This document shows, in pieces, positions 18,849 to 30,027 of a DNA stretch of 45,502 nucleotides; position 1 is the stretch's first letter; each line of letters begins with the position of its first letter. This DNA is from Chara braunii. Lineage: Eukaryota; Streptophyta; Charophyceae; Charales; Characeae. The notes beneath the pieces are model-generated. The model worked only from the letters and a program-made list of their open reading frames with translations, was not told where the DNA came from and ran no database searches. The translations under genes were made by a program, and so were the position numbers. Location: NCBI GenBank assembly GCA_003427395.1, contig BFEA01000024.1, positions 1,013,728 to 1,059,229 on the forward strand. The letters run 5' to 3'.

Positions 18849-21483
18849 ATGCCGAAGCATGCCAGCAAAGGTGTGAAGAAACACTTCGTGGACTTGGGGC
18901 CAAATGGGCCCGTGGGTAAGGGAAACAGGAACAAGCAGTGCAAGTATTGTGAGAGGCCCGTCGCTGGCACTGCGAGCAGGGCCAGGGTCCACTTCCTCTT
19001 GAACAGATGCAAGGTCGGGCCGTTGAGAGCGAGATTGACGAAGGAGGAGCTGCAAGAGAGGGAGAGGGGGAGAAATGTTGCAATCGCAGAGGTTGGGGGG
19101 GCTGTCGGACTCGCTGACGAGCGCTCAGAACAGGATGATTGTGAGGCAAGCGAGGGATGCCCACACGCAGTGTCGTGGGGGCATTTGGATCGAGGACTGG
19201 GATGAAGCAGTCCTTGATCACGGACAGTGCCACCATCGTTACAAAGAACGAGGAGACACAACGGGCAGTCGACGATTGGATGACCGCCCACTGCATCCCC
19301 TTCGACATGATGAAGAGTGAGGAGTGGGACAACATGGTGAAGGCGTTGATGAATGCGCACGAGTCCTTCAAGTATGTGAAATACGAGAAGGCGAGGACTG
19401 CTCGTATGGAGGTCACGAAGGGGAGGGTTGCAGCAAGGGTGGAGGAACTGCTGCGGCAGTGGCCTGTCACCAGTTGCTTGCTGCAACTGGACGGTTGGAC
19501 TGATCGCAGAGCAAGGCCTCACATCAATGTGATGGTGTCCTTCCCGAAAGGCGCGATCTTTTGGCGTAGTGTGTGCATGAGCAATCGGAGCAAGGGGGCT
19601 GTTGCATATTATGAAATACTGAAAAGGGCGATCGAGGAGGTCGGGGAGGATGTTGTTGTGGGGGTGGTCATGGACAATGCAGCAGTGTGCGCAGCGTCAG
19701 GCCGGATGATCGAGGCCGAGTTCCCTCACATCTTCTCGATTCCCTGCACGGCGCACAGCATTGACCTCATGCTGGAGGCATTCACCAAGATTGGTTGGGT
19801 CGATGTGACGATCAAGCGCGCAGTCGAGGTTGCCAAATTCTTCACCAACCACATGCGTGTGAGGGACCTGCTGCTCTCCAAATGGAGCGGGGAAATTGTG
19901 GCGAAACCGGGCGCAACCCAGTTCACCACAAATTTTATCGTGTTGAACAGTTTGCAACGCCTCTACCTGCCTATTCGATCTTGCTTGATCGATGAGGCGT
20001 GGAAGGAGAGTATCGCCAACCCTGCACAGCGGCATTTGTTCCATGCAGCCAACGAGATTGTCCTCGACAACGCGTTTTGGGCTGGTGTGCAGAAGGTGTT
20101 GGAGACCTCGAAGGGCCTGCTGAGTCTTTTGAAGTTCGTGGACGGGGATGACCCCACGATCAGCAAAATATATGGCCGCATGGACACCTTGGTGGAGAAT
20201 TTGAGAGAGAGCAAGACCTTCACGGAGGTGGAGAAGGATGAGCTGGAGACCATCATCATGCGACGATGGAATGTCATGACATCTCCGCTGCATTGCGCAG
20301 CAATGTTTTTGGATCCCGAGTACAAAGCCAGCAAGCCGGAGCAAGATCTTGAGGTCGCAGATGGGTTTTGGACGTGGGTGTACGCTTGGTGCAAGCCAGT
20401 GATGTACAAGGAGGTGGATGATGAGGTGAACAATTGGATGGATGGCGTCGGCAAGTTCAGGTCGAGAAGGCGACACAAGAAGCACGCGGGATGCAACCTG
20501 CACGGTGGTGGAGGAAATGGTGCAGTGAGCTGCCCCACCTCCAAAGGCAAGCAATCCGATTGCTTGGCCAGGGTTCCTCCTCCTCCAGTTGTGAACGGAA
20601 TTGGAGCCTTTTCGAGCTCATCCACTCCCGCCCGCGAAACAGGCTCGAAACGGTGAAGCTGAGCACCTTGGTGTACAACAGATGGAATCAACATATGTTG
20701 AAGAAGTTGACGAAGAAGCCCAAGACGGGAGAGGATGAGCTTTTGTGGGAGGAGGATTCGGACCTCGAGAAGAAGGAGGTCCAAGCGCATGCGAACATGC
20801 GTGTGGAGGAGTGGCGGAGAATAGGAGAAGGGAATGCGATGATGAGTCGGAGGAGAACGACAGGGGGGAGGAGGAGGATGGCGATGTCGCAGATGCGGTC
20901 GAGGTGGAATAATGGAGAAGAAGGACAAATGGTACGCACACGGATCCAGGGCAGTCTCCGTGAGCTTGAGCGTGAGCTCAACGATTCTTGGCGGAAATCA
21001 ACGAGGGCGTCCAAGTATTTGGCTCGCCTTCATTTGGGGGAGTTGCAGGAGGCTGTGAAGACCATGAGTGAGGCACACACAGAAAAATTTATGGCTGCCC
21101 GGCCGAAGGCATCAGCATTGGCACCGAAACCGGCCAAACGTAAACCGGGGAGGCCACGAAAGGTTGTGGAGGAGGGGGCTCTAATCGAGGATGGTGGTGG
21201 TGCCATTGAGAATGGTGCGGAGGAGGAATGTTGTGAGTCCCAAGAGCAGCCCGCCGGTGCTACACCCAAACCGGCGAAACGCAAGCCGGGGAGACCACGA
21301 AAGGTCGCGGAGGAGAAGACTGCTGCAATGGAGGAGACTGCTGCAATGGAGGAAACTGCTGCAATGGAGGATAGCGGCCGGACTGGTGAGAATGGTGCGG
21401 AGGGCAAGGAGGGGGACGCCTTTGATTCTGAAGAAGAGCCGCTTGCACGCAAGAAACGCAAACAATCAGAGTCAACAGACTGA
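18849..21483 (+). pseudogene. hAT-1 transposase with BED finger, DUF659-type core, dimerisation domain and two AT-hooks
   Basis: Three phases hold consecutive parts. Phase 1 (18849 to about 19130): BED zinc finger C31-X2-C34-X13-H48-X5-C54. Phase 2 (19157 to about 20455): hAT core with LLQLDGWTD (D112), VVMDNAAV (D173), PCTAHSIDLM, and RRWNVMTSPLHCAAMFLDP. Phase 3 (about 20455-21483): dimerisation region RWWRKWCSELPHL and SSCERNWSLFELIHS, which holds the third acidic residue, then YNRWNQHMLKK, acidic sequence and two copies of KPAKRKPGRPRKV (21135-21162, 21277-21304), which are AT-hooks. TTTGCAG|G at 18841-18848 is a good 3' splice site just before the ATG. Either introns or two frameshifts separate the phases; no clear GT-AG pair was found, so I favour frameshifts. 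Identifiable catalytic residues are kept. Confidence 0.88.
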
Positions 21484-21907
21484 GGCGGGATACTTGGGGG
21501 TTGGAGCGAGTGTGGAACTGACACTTGGGGGCTGGAGCGGGTGTGGAACTTTGCTCTATGTGTGTGTGTGTCATGTGTGCCGGTTCAAGATTCCAAGTTT
21601 CAAACTTCGAGGTCGGAGAACTCGGGGTGTTAATAAACTTAACATTTCCAGTATGATTAATATTGAAGTCATTAGCACGTACGACCAGTCCCACAAACCT
21701 GTATGTGTTTGTGTCCCGGTTTTTTTTTTTTTTTTTTTTTTTTTTTTCTCCAATCTGGACAACCGGACATCGACACTTCAAACCGGACTGTCCGGGCTTG
21801 GATGTCCGGATGTCCGGTTTGATGTCCGGTTAACCGGACGTCCGGTTCGATCCAGACACGGGTTTGGTGTCCGTGTCCGGTTGTCCGATTGTCCGGGTCC
21901 GGAACAA
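21484..21907 (+). repeat. hAT-1 3' end: T28 tract and CCGGAC subterminal repeats
   Basis: Noncoding. A T run at 21720-21747 is followed from about 21773 by more than ten CCGGAC/GTCCGG words in both orientations, up to the terminus GTCCGGAACAA at 21907. CCGGACGTCCGG is shared with the left end. Confidence 0.8.
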
Positions 21908-21915
21908 CCATGGTT
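21908..21915. repeat. hAT-1 target-site duplication, right copy
   Basis: CCATGGTT, identical to 8150-8157. The LINE coding sequence resumes at 21916 on its far side. Confidence 0.88.
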
Positions 21916-23194
21916 TGACCTCTTCTTCTAATATCCACGGGTTGCAGAATAAGGGTTGTCTGAGGATCTCTTCATTGTTTTGTGGCTTTCTTACTTTAGA
22001 AGGGAAGATTTCTCTCCAGGCTTTGATGAGATTCCTCCAGAAATTTATTCTTGCCTCCCCTTTGGAGTGAGGTGTATTCGTTGATCTGCTTTTCATTGAC
22101 CATGATTTACTCATTAACCAAAAGGAGCCTTCCATGTTCGATGGTGTGCTGTAGATCGGTAGGCCTTGGATTCCTTCTAGAGCTAGTGTCCTCCATGGGA
22201 GACTGGGTGAGGTTAGCAATTTTAAAATCCACATAGTTTGAAGAGCCTTTATTTGAGTTATTGGGGCAAGAACCCCCAGTCCTCCTTGATTTTTCTTTCT
22301 TGTGACGTATTGCCATGCGACCTTGGTTATGAAATGTTGTTTGGATGCATCTCCTGTCCATAGGTAGGCTGTGACCTTCCTTTTAATCTCTTTTATGGCT
22401 TTGTGTTCAGGATTCCAAAATGTTGCAACATACCACATCATTGAGAAGATAGAAGAGTCCAGAATCAGGGCCCGTCCAAATAGTGAGTTGTGTACCTTCT
22501 CCCATGAATTGAGTTTTGTGATCATCTTGGCGAGCAGACTAGGGGCCATTTTTGTCGCTGCGCCAGACTCATTTAGTTGTATTCCTAGAACTCTCATTGG
22601 GTCAGCGGGATATGTCCATGTCATACCTTCTGGTGTACTTTGGGAGGGTTCGCCGTTGTCGTTTGTTAGCCACCATCCTACGGTTTTTTGCCAGTTGATC
22701 CACATTTCAGAGGCTAACTGATAAGCACTCATCGCTCTCATGAGGGCCTCGAAGGGGGAATTGGTGGCTCTTATTAACACTGTTAGATCATCGACGAAAA
22801 GGATGGTGGGAGGTATGATGTAGTTGTGGAACTTGTGGGTATTCTCATCGGATGTTGAGGAGATTCTTTCTATGGAGGGATCCTTTCTGAGAAAGGAGGC
22901 TATTGCCTCCATGATAAAGAGAAAGATCGGTGTTGCAAGAGGATCTCCTTGCCTCACTGATCTTGACATTTTGTAAGTATTGGATATGTGTCCGTTTACA
23001 TGTACCGCTCCATAGGCATCATTGTATAGAATCTTAACCCACTTACGAAAGATGGGTCCCACCCCCATTTTCTCCATGCATTGTTGTAAAAAGTTCCAGT
23101 TAACCTGGTCGTAAGCTTTTTCAAAGTCAAAGAAGAGGATAGCCGCATGAATTTTCTTGTCACTGATATATCTTACTGATTCTGCTAGTGTCAT
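21916..23194 (-). pseudogene. LINE ORF2 reverse transcriptase palm and thumb, cut by hAT-1
   Basis: On the minus strand from 23194 this reads as LINE RT: motif A FFDFEKAYDQVNW (D23), motif B SRSVRQGDPLATPIF (residues 78-91), motif C ILFVDDLTVLI (FVDD at 133-136, a LINE variant of YADD), then thumb sequence with VTAYLWTGD and GGLGVLAPI. LINE sequence ends at EEEVKPW, where hAT-1 begins; the frame then runs on into hAT-1 DNA to 21830, which is not LINE protein. The catalytic residues are intact here. The upstream fingers region is broken and the C-terminal part lies at 6788-8149. Confidence 0.92.
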
Positions 23195-24190
23195 TACGTT
23201 ATCTCATATGAATCTACTGGGAATGAAACCCGTTTGGTCTATGTGGAAACAAGATTTGGTTATGTTTCTTATTTTATTTTGCTAGGAGCTTGGCTAGGAT
23301 TTTGTATGCAACCGTTAGTAATGTAATTGGTCTATACTTCCTGATGTCTGTAGGGTCACCTTTTTTGTATAGTAGTGTGACTATTCCTGTACTTAGGTAG
23401 GGGCCCAATCCTTCATTAGTCTAGGCTGTTCTGGCAAACTTGCAGAATTCTTCTCCCAGTAATGGCCAGTAGGCTTGCCAAAATTCTTTGGATAGACCGT
23501 CTAGCCGTGGAGTTTCATCGAATCCAAAACTTTTTTGATTTCTTCGTTAGTTATAGGCATGTCCAGTTGGCTAGCCAGGTTGGGTGGGATTGTTTTGTCT
23601 AGATGCTTGGTAAATTTCTCTCTTGCCTGAAGTACTGATCTTGGTGCTGGTTGTTCAGTTTTAGAAGTACAGAGATTTTTTAAAAAGGTTTCTGCTATAG
23701 CTACCATTTTTGTTGGGTTTGACGTAAGTCCTTCTTCACTTTTAAGTTGGTGAATGGCTGCATTTCTCCCCCTTGCTTTAATTTCCTGAAAAAAGAACTT
23801 AGTCATTTTTCCTCCTTCTTCCCATTCTTTGATTCGAGCTCTCATGCGTAGGCCTTTCGCCTTCCAAGCATTCCAGTTGGTTAATTCGGCTTTAGATCTG
23901 ACCAGTAGTTCTTCGTAGGTTGTTTCTCCTGGGTTGTTTATGATGTTTCTTTCTGCAAGATTGACTGTTGCCTCCAACTCCTTCATCCTTTGGTCTCTTC
24001 TGGCTGCTATTTTCCTCGAGGTTGAAGAGGCTGTTTGGGATAGATTTGCGACTAGTGTTGGGAAGTCTGCACCTTCTCTGTCTGCTTTTATGCATGCATA
24101 GGCTATTGCTTCTTTCATTTCTTTAGTATGCAGTAGTGAATTGTTGATTTTGAAGAAACTCGTTCCTTTCTGTAGCCCCGGGTCAAACAA
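23195..24190 (-). pseudogene. LINE ORF2 endonuclease-RT linker and RT fingers
   Basis: 24190-23501 is a 229-codon frame with the usual linker features: FKINNSLLHTKEMKEAI, WEEGGKMTKFFFQEIKARGRNAAIHQL and ITNEEIKKVLDSM. From 23500 to 23195 the fingers continue in shifted frames: DGLSKEFWQAYWP, GIVTLLYKKGDPTDIRKYRPITLLTVAYKI and a degraded TGFIP-type motif, with at least two stops. Continuity of conserved motifs shows this is one decayed ORF2. Confidence 0.85.
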
Positions 24191-25058
24191 AAGGTTAGAA
24201 AGATAGGAGTATGGTCCAAACCATTGTGGTAAGGGTGTTTTCCTAATCCTATGCCATGGATTGCACCTCTAAGCGTCTGGGATATGAGGAAGTAGTTTTT
24301 GTTGAACTTGTTATATGTTGGGATCTGTTTTTCTTTCTATATGTGTATCTGTATGATTCTGGTTGTATTGTGCGTAGTGGTTCTATTAGATCCTTTTCTA
24401 TCATTAGTGCTTGTATTACTTGTGCCTCTGAAAGAAGTGTGTCTTCTCTACCTCTTTGTGAGGAAGAGATTTTGTCTCTATCTGGGTCTAGTGTGGTGTT
24501 CCAGTCACCTATCAATATGAGGTGTTTCTGGGTGTTATATCTAGCTGCTATATTCTGTATGAAGGTTTGTCTTTGGGTAAAATCATTAGGGGCATAAACG
24601 TTTATTAATTGGAAACTTTCGTCCTTGTAGGTGAATTGTAGATCTATCCATCTACCTTTTTGTTCATCTGTTATAACTTTTGATACGTTAAGCGATTTGG
24701 CTGCTTTTGAGTTTTGATGTCTGAGAATGGTTGTACCTGATGAGCTTGTTCTTGAGGATGTGGCCCAATACCCGGTGTGGATGTATTTTAATCTTGATAA
24801 GATTTTCTTGATTGTTGCCTTGTGCTCGATTGAGTCAGTTAAGTGGGTTTTTTGGAGGCATACTATATCTGGTGGATTCTTGGTGAGCCAGTTGAGGTAT
24901 TTGGTCATGTTGTCCCATTTGTCTGTATTGGATAAAATTGTGGCCAAACCATTAACATTCCGTGACATTACTGTTAATTCAGGCACAGTAGATTTCAGAG
25001 TGTATGTTTTGGTGCTTTGTGGGACCTGTGCCTGTGCTTGTGAGGTTGGTAATGTCAT
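24191..25058 (-). pseudogene. LINE ORF2 APE-type endonuclease
   Basis: The frame at 25058-24249 carries endonuclease/exonuclease/phosphatase motifs: SRNVNGL (N35), IVCLQKTHL, INVYAPND and LIGDWNTTLDPDRD. The usual LQETH glutamate, a metal-binding catalytic residue, is Lys here (residue 70). The final motif appears in another frame as LDHTPIFLTF near 24216 in place of SDH. The enzyme would nick target DNA to start target-primed reverse transcription; this copy should be inactive. The start at 25058 is the first Met in the frame and precedes the domain by about 30 residues. Confidence 0.87.
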
Positions 25059-25543
25059 GGGGTGTTAATTTGGGTTGGCTTGGGGTCCCTTAAGTGATTT
25101 GGCTAGTTCAGGGTGATACCGGCCTGCTGGGTCTGGCGTGATTTGGTTCTGCAAGCTGCCGAGGCCAGTACCTCCTGCAGGTGTTCCTCCTCTCCCACAA
25201 AGAGGTCATGCGCCTCTACTATTGCTGCTGCAATTGCAGCCCTTTCAGCAGGGGCGTCTCCTCCCATAAGTCCATAAGGAATTTCCCTCAGCACCTTCTA
25301 TGGTTTCCATGTGTGGTGGTCATAAAGTTGAGCCTCCATCGAGTACCGGGCCATGAAGGGTCTGAGCTCACTTGTCACGATGTCTCCTGAGGGACTGAAC
25401 CATTCTTCTCTCCATTCCTCTCTGGGACCTAGAATATGGGACTCCAAAGAAGCGGTCTCTAACACTTCATTAGACATCACTTTCTCTAAAGGTTTGGCCA
25501 GTGCTATTAATGACTAGTCCTTGTTGAGCGCCACTTCCCAATC
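25059..25543 (-). pseudogene. LINE ORF1 C-terminal remnant and ORF1-ORF2 junction
   Basis: Two minus-strand pieces, 25480-25298 (LESHILGPREEWREEWFSP) and 25294-25103 (GGDAPAERAAIAAAIVEAHDLF), are probably the decayed C-terminal part of ORF1, since they lie in order between ORF1 and the endonuclease. I recognise no domain. Confidence 0.45.
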
Positions 25544-27603
25544 TCAGTGAGTCTCGTTCCACCTGTAGGGAATCACTATCCTTTTCTTGCAGTCCTCTTT
25601 AACTTCTAGTCTGGCTGCTGTGAAAATTTTTGTGGTCTTGCCTGCAACTAGGCTTTGCTGATTGACTGCGCCTTCTGCCATGTCCCTGTTCTGGTCCTTG
25701 AGGACCGTGATTTGGGCTTTGAGGACTTCAGTTTGCCTGTCCAGGTCCTCTTTTGTGCTGAGTTGGATCACTTCCTCTTCTTCTGTCCTTTCCTCTGTTC
25801 TGACCATTGTGTTTCCCTGTGCTCTGCCCTTTGGGCCTTTTGCTCTTTTGGCTGGTCGTCTGTTGAAAACTGTCAAGTATGATTTTGGCCATCCTCCTCA
25901 CTGTGCTCACCGTGATTGGCATCCCTGTCTGCCCTGCCTTCGCCCATTTCACTCGTGTTCCCTTCAGTTGCGCCGATTTTGCCCCTTTCTAGGTCCTCGT
26001 GTTCATTCCCTTCCTTTGCTGTTCCTTGTGTGACTGCCTTTGAAAGATCCATTGGGTCTGCTGTTTCAGGCTTGTTGCCTGTACTCGTGTGGCTGTCTTC
26101 CACTCTGCTGATTTTGCTTGTAGAATTTGTGCCAGTTGGTGAGGAAGGAGGAGCATGGTCCGCCTTTCTTTTGAGCGGTTTTGCTTGCTCTATCTGTGAG
26201 GTGCTTTTCTGACTTCCTGTTTGGATGTGCTGACTTGCCTGGACTTTTTCTGCCATCAACAACTTCCCTCTAGCCTGCAGGTTCTCGACGTAGGCCTTTT
26301 CTGTCGAGGTTTCGATATTTATGAGTTTTGAAGAGTGTCTTTGCGATGCTTGTCTTCCATCACACTCTGGATGTCCAAGATCTGTTTTTTTAGAAAGCCG
26401 CCATCTTTGTCTTCTATTCTTTTGGAGCCCTTTTTCTGCCATTCACTCCCATGAGGGGGGGTAAATGTCTGGTTGGACTGTGGGTTCGCCTTTCATGACC
26501 CAAACCCATTTAGGGGCATCCAAAGTATCATCAAAGACCCACCCTCTGTATGTGGGATCATTGACGTGCCACAAACCTGCTTTTTCCTCGCATTCCACCA
26601 GATTGGCCTGGATTTGACCTGGTTTGCCTGCTCTGTCCCTGTTGAGGGGGCATTTCCTGTCTGTGCCCAGATGACCTTTTACCCTACACTTGAAACATCC
26701 GGGGTTCGTTTTTGTGGACAGAAACACCATGAGTTTTTGACCATTCTTTTTGAATAACCAGGAGTCCGGGAATTGTGGTGGGATACCTGAGGTTGTTTGC
26801 AGACACGCAATCCTGGAATCATGATTGGGAGCCAGAAAATCTGGTCCTGATGAGAACCATTCCAGGGCTGGGTTGTTTGGGTAAGCCTCCGCAAGCCTTC
26901 TCTCGAGAAAGTTGTGTAAACCTTCTGAAATATTGTCGAACTGCACCCAAAAATTACTTCTCAACATGATCTGTCTGTGACGTGAAGCGTCTGGCTGCGG
27001 TGCTCTCCTCGATTTCCAGCTTGAGACTGTCACCACTCCCTTCTTGCATTTCAGACTGTTTAGGGAGATGAGATAGCGGGCGTGGGCTCTGTCTGGTGTT
27101 ACAATCATCACAGTGTTCCTGGCACGTTTGTGGTAGGTAACATCTGGCTCTATTCCTGGAATTTCTTCCAATGAGCGCAGGATGTCTCGGACCCATGTGC
27201 GTTTTTCATTTGGAAACATGTCGGAACATTTTTGGGGGAAGTTGAATAACACAGCGTGTTTTTCAAAGACCTCATTGCAGGTGGACTCATCTTCTTCTGG
27301 GTATTCCCATATTTCAATCGTTTGTTCTTCGCCTTGTTCAGAGGAGATAGTTTCCTTTATGATATTTACTTTTGCTTTTGTTCTTGTGCTTGTGATGAGG
27401 AAATCTATCGCTCTCAGGCTCAGTGAGCTTGATCCTGTGTTCGCTGAGTTCTGGTCATGTTGTGTATTATGAGAATTGGAATTCGCTTGCCCTTGGGTTG
27501 GGTCTGGCTTCCCGGGTGTGACTGTCGGATTGGCTGTGGGATTCGGTTCTTTGCTAGCCGAGTTCGCTGCTTTAGCGGTGATCTCTGCATATGTCGGAGC
27601 CAT
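25544..27603 (-). pseudogene. LINE ORF1 (Gag-like nucleic-acid-binding protein)
   Basis: 27603-26443 encodes 386 residues beginning MAPTYAEITAKAANSA, with a central DUF4283-like region (about 105-300: VRDILRSLEEIPGIEPDV, NFWVQFDNISEGLHNFL) and a CCHC knuckle C303-X2-C306-X4-H311-X6-C318. A TGA then interrupts; the same phase continues at 26442-25873 with a hydrophilic tail. A frameshift leads to 25876-25544, a charged segment with a coiled-coil-like run (TEVLKAQITVLKDQNRDMAEG). Such proteins coat LINE RNA. Start chosen as the first Met of the long frame; 2.4 kb of 5' region precedes it. The DUF4283 assignment is by general resemblance only. Confidence 0.85.
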
Positions 27604-30027
27604 TTTGAGAGTGAGGACAGAGCAAGTGTAGGCTCTTGTTGAAAATGGTTTCGGCTTAGCGAGGGAATTGAAGTAGCAGCTGCTTGGACAACATTTACTC
27701 TCCTCTCCTGGTAATCAGAATTTTACCAGTGGGAAGGAGTAAGTAGTGCGATGTCTGTCAATCGGATCGGGAATTTTGAGGCAAAAAATGTCTACAATGT
27801 CCAAAACTTGGTCAGAGTATCGCCTCCCCACTTGGGGATCGTGAGTCCATCCTTTGAAGAGCAGTGATAGCGAATTGATGGAAAATGGGTAGAGCTTCGC
27901 CTCCCCACCTGGGGAACGAGAGATTAAGTTCAGGACATGATGACTGACATAAGGGTTCGCTTCCCCCTTTTGAGATCAAATTTTAGAGTGGTGAAATGGA
28001 CAGAGCTTCGCCTCCCCGCCTGGGGAGCGTGGGATCTGTTTTCAGTCCGGCATGCAGAACTGGACAGAAAATATAGTATAGAACACAGTGCGACAGGTTT
28101 TTGTCTCCCCCCTGGGGATCAAGAGTAAGAATTAATTTCCAATTTGGGGAGCGAAGGGACCGATTTCCAATAAGAGAGATTTCCTTTTCGTGAAAAAATA
28201 GAGTGTATTTTCCTACGAACCTGCACTCAGGTACTCTTGAAAAATAATAGTGGTTAGATGAATAAATAGTCACAATTCTATAGTTTTTAATAATAAAAGC
28301 AATTAATATTCGTTGGTAAAGAAATCATGCAAAATTGCGTGTTACTCTGTCTTCGTTTCAAGATCCTCAAGGTTTTCTCTTCTCGAAATCACTTCCTTTA
28401 TCCGATTTGCAGGAGGAGGGGGCTGTGTTAGCTTTGGGAGTGGGGGGAGGGTGGGGGGGGGGACGGGGAAGATCGTTTGGGTCTGTGGGGAGTCCGAAAT
28501 GTGGGGGAGGGGGAGGGAATGGGAGAGTGTCGAGGAGTCGTATGGTGTGCGGGAATAGGGGGGGGAAGAAGGATAACGGAGGTATTGCTTTGATGTGCTT
28601 GGGTTGAGTCTTGTATACTGTCGAACGAGAGTGTGGGGATGAGGGAATAAGGATGGCGAGGTGTGGGAGATAGGGGTGGTAGGAATGGTAGGAAATTACG
28701 TTCGCTAGGGGTTGGTCTGGGGTGGATGATGAGAGTGCTGTGGGGTGATGATGAGGGTGTGTGGAGAAGAATACGTTTGTGATAGAGGGGTGGTAGTGGC
28801 TTTAATCGTGGTTGTGGGGAGGTAGTGAGCGCACGTAGGGGAGTGGGTGGGTGGTCACGTTCGTTGTCCTATGGAGGTAGGTGATGTGCTTATCAGTGTC
28901 GTGGGTGGCGCTAGGGTGTGTGTGGAGGCGGTGTTATTGGCGTACGTTCGTAGTCTGCTAAAATACGGTCATTTACTGTATATCGATTTTCTACGGGCTG
29001 TGGTGGGTTACGAGTGTCCGTATTTTACTCTTCAAAGTTTCGACTCCAAACTCGGATGGGGACAATGTAAGAAGCAGAATCTACTTGAGTACAGTTTGTC
29101 CTTTGGAAATGTTGTCCTATCTCTTCCTAACCGCTTCCCTCTCTACTGCTCCTCGCGCTGTCTTTTGCTGTCTCTTGCGCGCTGCGTCTTTGGTTGAAAA
29201 AAGGGACTGCTGTTCTTACCTTCTCTTCCTGAGGAGGACTGTTCAAACCTTGACTGTTGAAGTGATGAAAGGTAGGTTGTTGTTCTCTATCCCTCCCGCG
29301 ATGCGTGATGAATGTTCCATTCTTCGCTTGCTTCCCTTCTTGCCTTCTTTGTTTAGAAAATCTTGCTCGCCCCTCACCTTCCTCTTTGAACTTTGCTTTT
29401 GTCCTTTCCTATTCTTAGTTGTGTCGTCTTTCCCTTCTCTGTTTCCTTTTTCCGTCACTTCCTTACTCTTTCTTTCCTCTGTCGTGTCTTCTCTCCTTTC
29501 ACCAAGCACTTGAGTGCCACTCCCTGGAGCGGTGACCTGCTTCCTGCCTCTTGCTCACCCACCCGTCAATTTCGGATTCAAAATTCTGGGGTTACGTCTG
29601 TCTCTTCTTGTCCCTAGTTGAAACGCTTTTTCTTCTTGCCCTTTCCCTTTTTCCCTTCGTCGGGAAAACTTACTCGCTATCTTTCTCCTTTTCTTCTAGA
29701 CTGTCTTTTCCTTGACTTGGTTGAACTGCTCTCTCCCCTTTTGCTCATTGCTCCCCACCTCTTCTTTCTTCCTCTCCCTGTCTTTGCCCTTCCTTTCTTG
29801 TCTCTTGCCCTGAGTAGCCACGCTTTAAGGCGTGGGAAGCTGTAGCGTGATCTCGCCTTCCGTTTCCCGCCTTTCCTCTTCGCGTTCAAAAAAGGAGATG
29901 GTGCGCGCGTAGCAATTTTCCGTGGTGGATGAAAATTCGCTTGGGAGCAGACGCGGTAGTTTGGGCAGTGAATTGAATTAGCACTTACCGGACGGCGCTA
30001 GCACTCCCGGACCCCATATCCATAATC
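27604..30027 (-). other. LINE 5' region
   Basis: No supported gene. From the LINE 5' end (30027) it holds a pyrimidine-rich stretch on the + strand (about 29100-29830), a G-rich stretch (about 28410-28870) and hairpin repeats (27815-28160). 2.4 kb is long for a LINE 5' UTR, so an unrecognised insertion is possible. The boundary at 30027 rests on the TSD. Confidence 0.65.
27815..28160. repeat. Degenerate hairpin repeats in the LINE 5' region
   Basis: Five copies of a motif like TTCGCCTCCCCACCTGGGGA start at about 27819, 27897, 27956, 28007 and 28100; a half copy follows at 28144. Each can fold through CCCC/GGGG; the third has lost its right half. The sequence between copies is unrelated by eye. 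Spacing is about 51-94 bases. Confidence 0.75.

Larger units (their letters stand above)
8158..21907 (+). mobile_element. hAT-1 DNA transposon, interrupted by gypsy-2
   Basis: Both ends are set by the 8-bp TSD. The left arm is only 72 bp (8158-8229); the right part, from about 18630, holds the transposase. Without gypsy-2 the element is about 3.3-3.4 kb, typical for an autonomous hAT. The terminal inverted repeats are weak: ACCAACCGGAC at the left against TTGTTCCGGAC reading inward from the right. Both ends are dense in CCGGAC/GTCCGG subterminal repeats, as expected of hAT transposase binding arrays. Confidence 0.87.
5712..30027 (-). mobile_element. LINE (APE-type non-LTR retrotransposon) inserted in gypsy-1, itself split by hAT-1
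   Basis: On the minus strand the order is 5' region (30027-27604), ORF1 with a CCHC knuckle (27603-25544), ORF2 with endonuclease (25058-24191), linker (24190-23501), reverse transcriptase (23500-21916), hAT-1 insertion, C-terminal domain with zinc finger (8149-6788), 3' UTR and a poly-A tail (T23 at 5712-5734). A 10-bp TSD flanks it. Subtracting 8158-21915 leaves about 10.5 kb, long for a LINE, so an unrecognised insertion or long UTRs are possible. Resembles plant L1-type elements in domain order; clade not assigned. Confidence 0.9.

Noticed and set aside
19697-20928. Long minus-strand frames of 285 and 321 codons inside hAT-1 transposase
   Set aside because: They are antisense to well-recognised transposase domains and show no motif of their own.
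28313-29513. Small + strand frames in the G-rich and pyrimidine-rich LINE 5' region
   Set aside because: Low-complexity composition, no conserved motif, and opposite to the LINE orientation.
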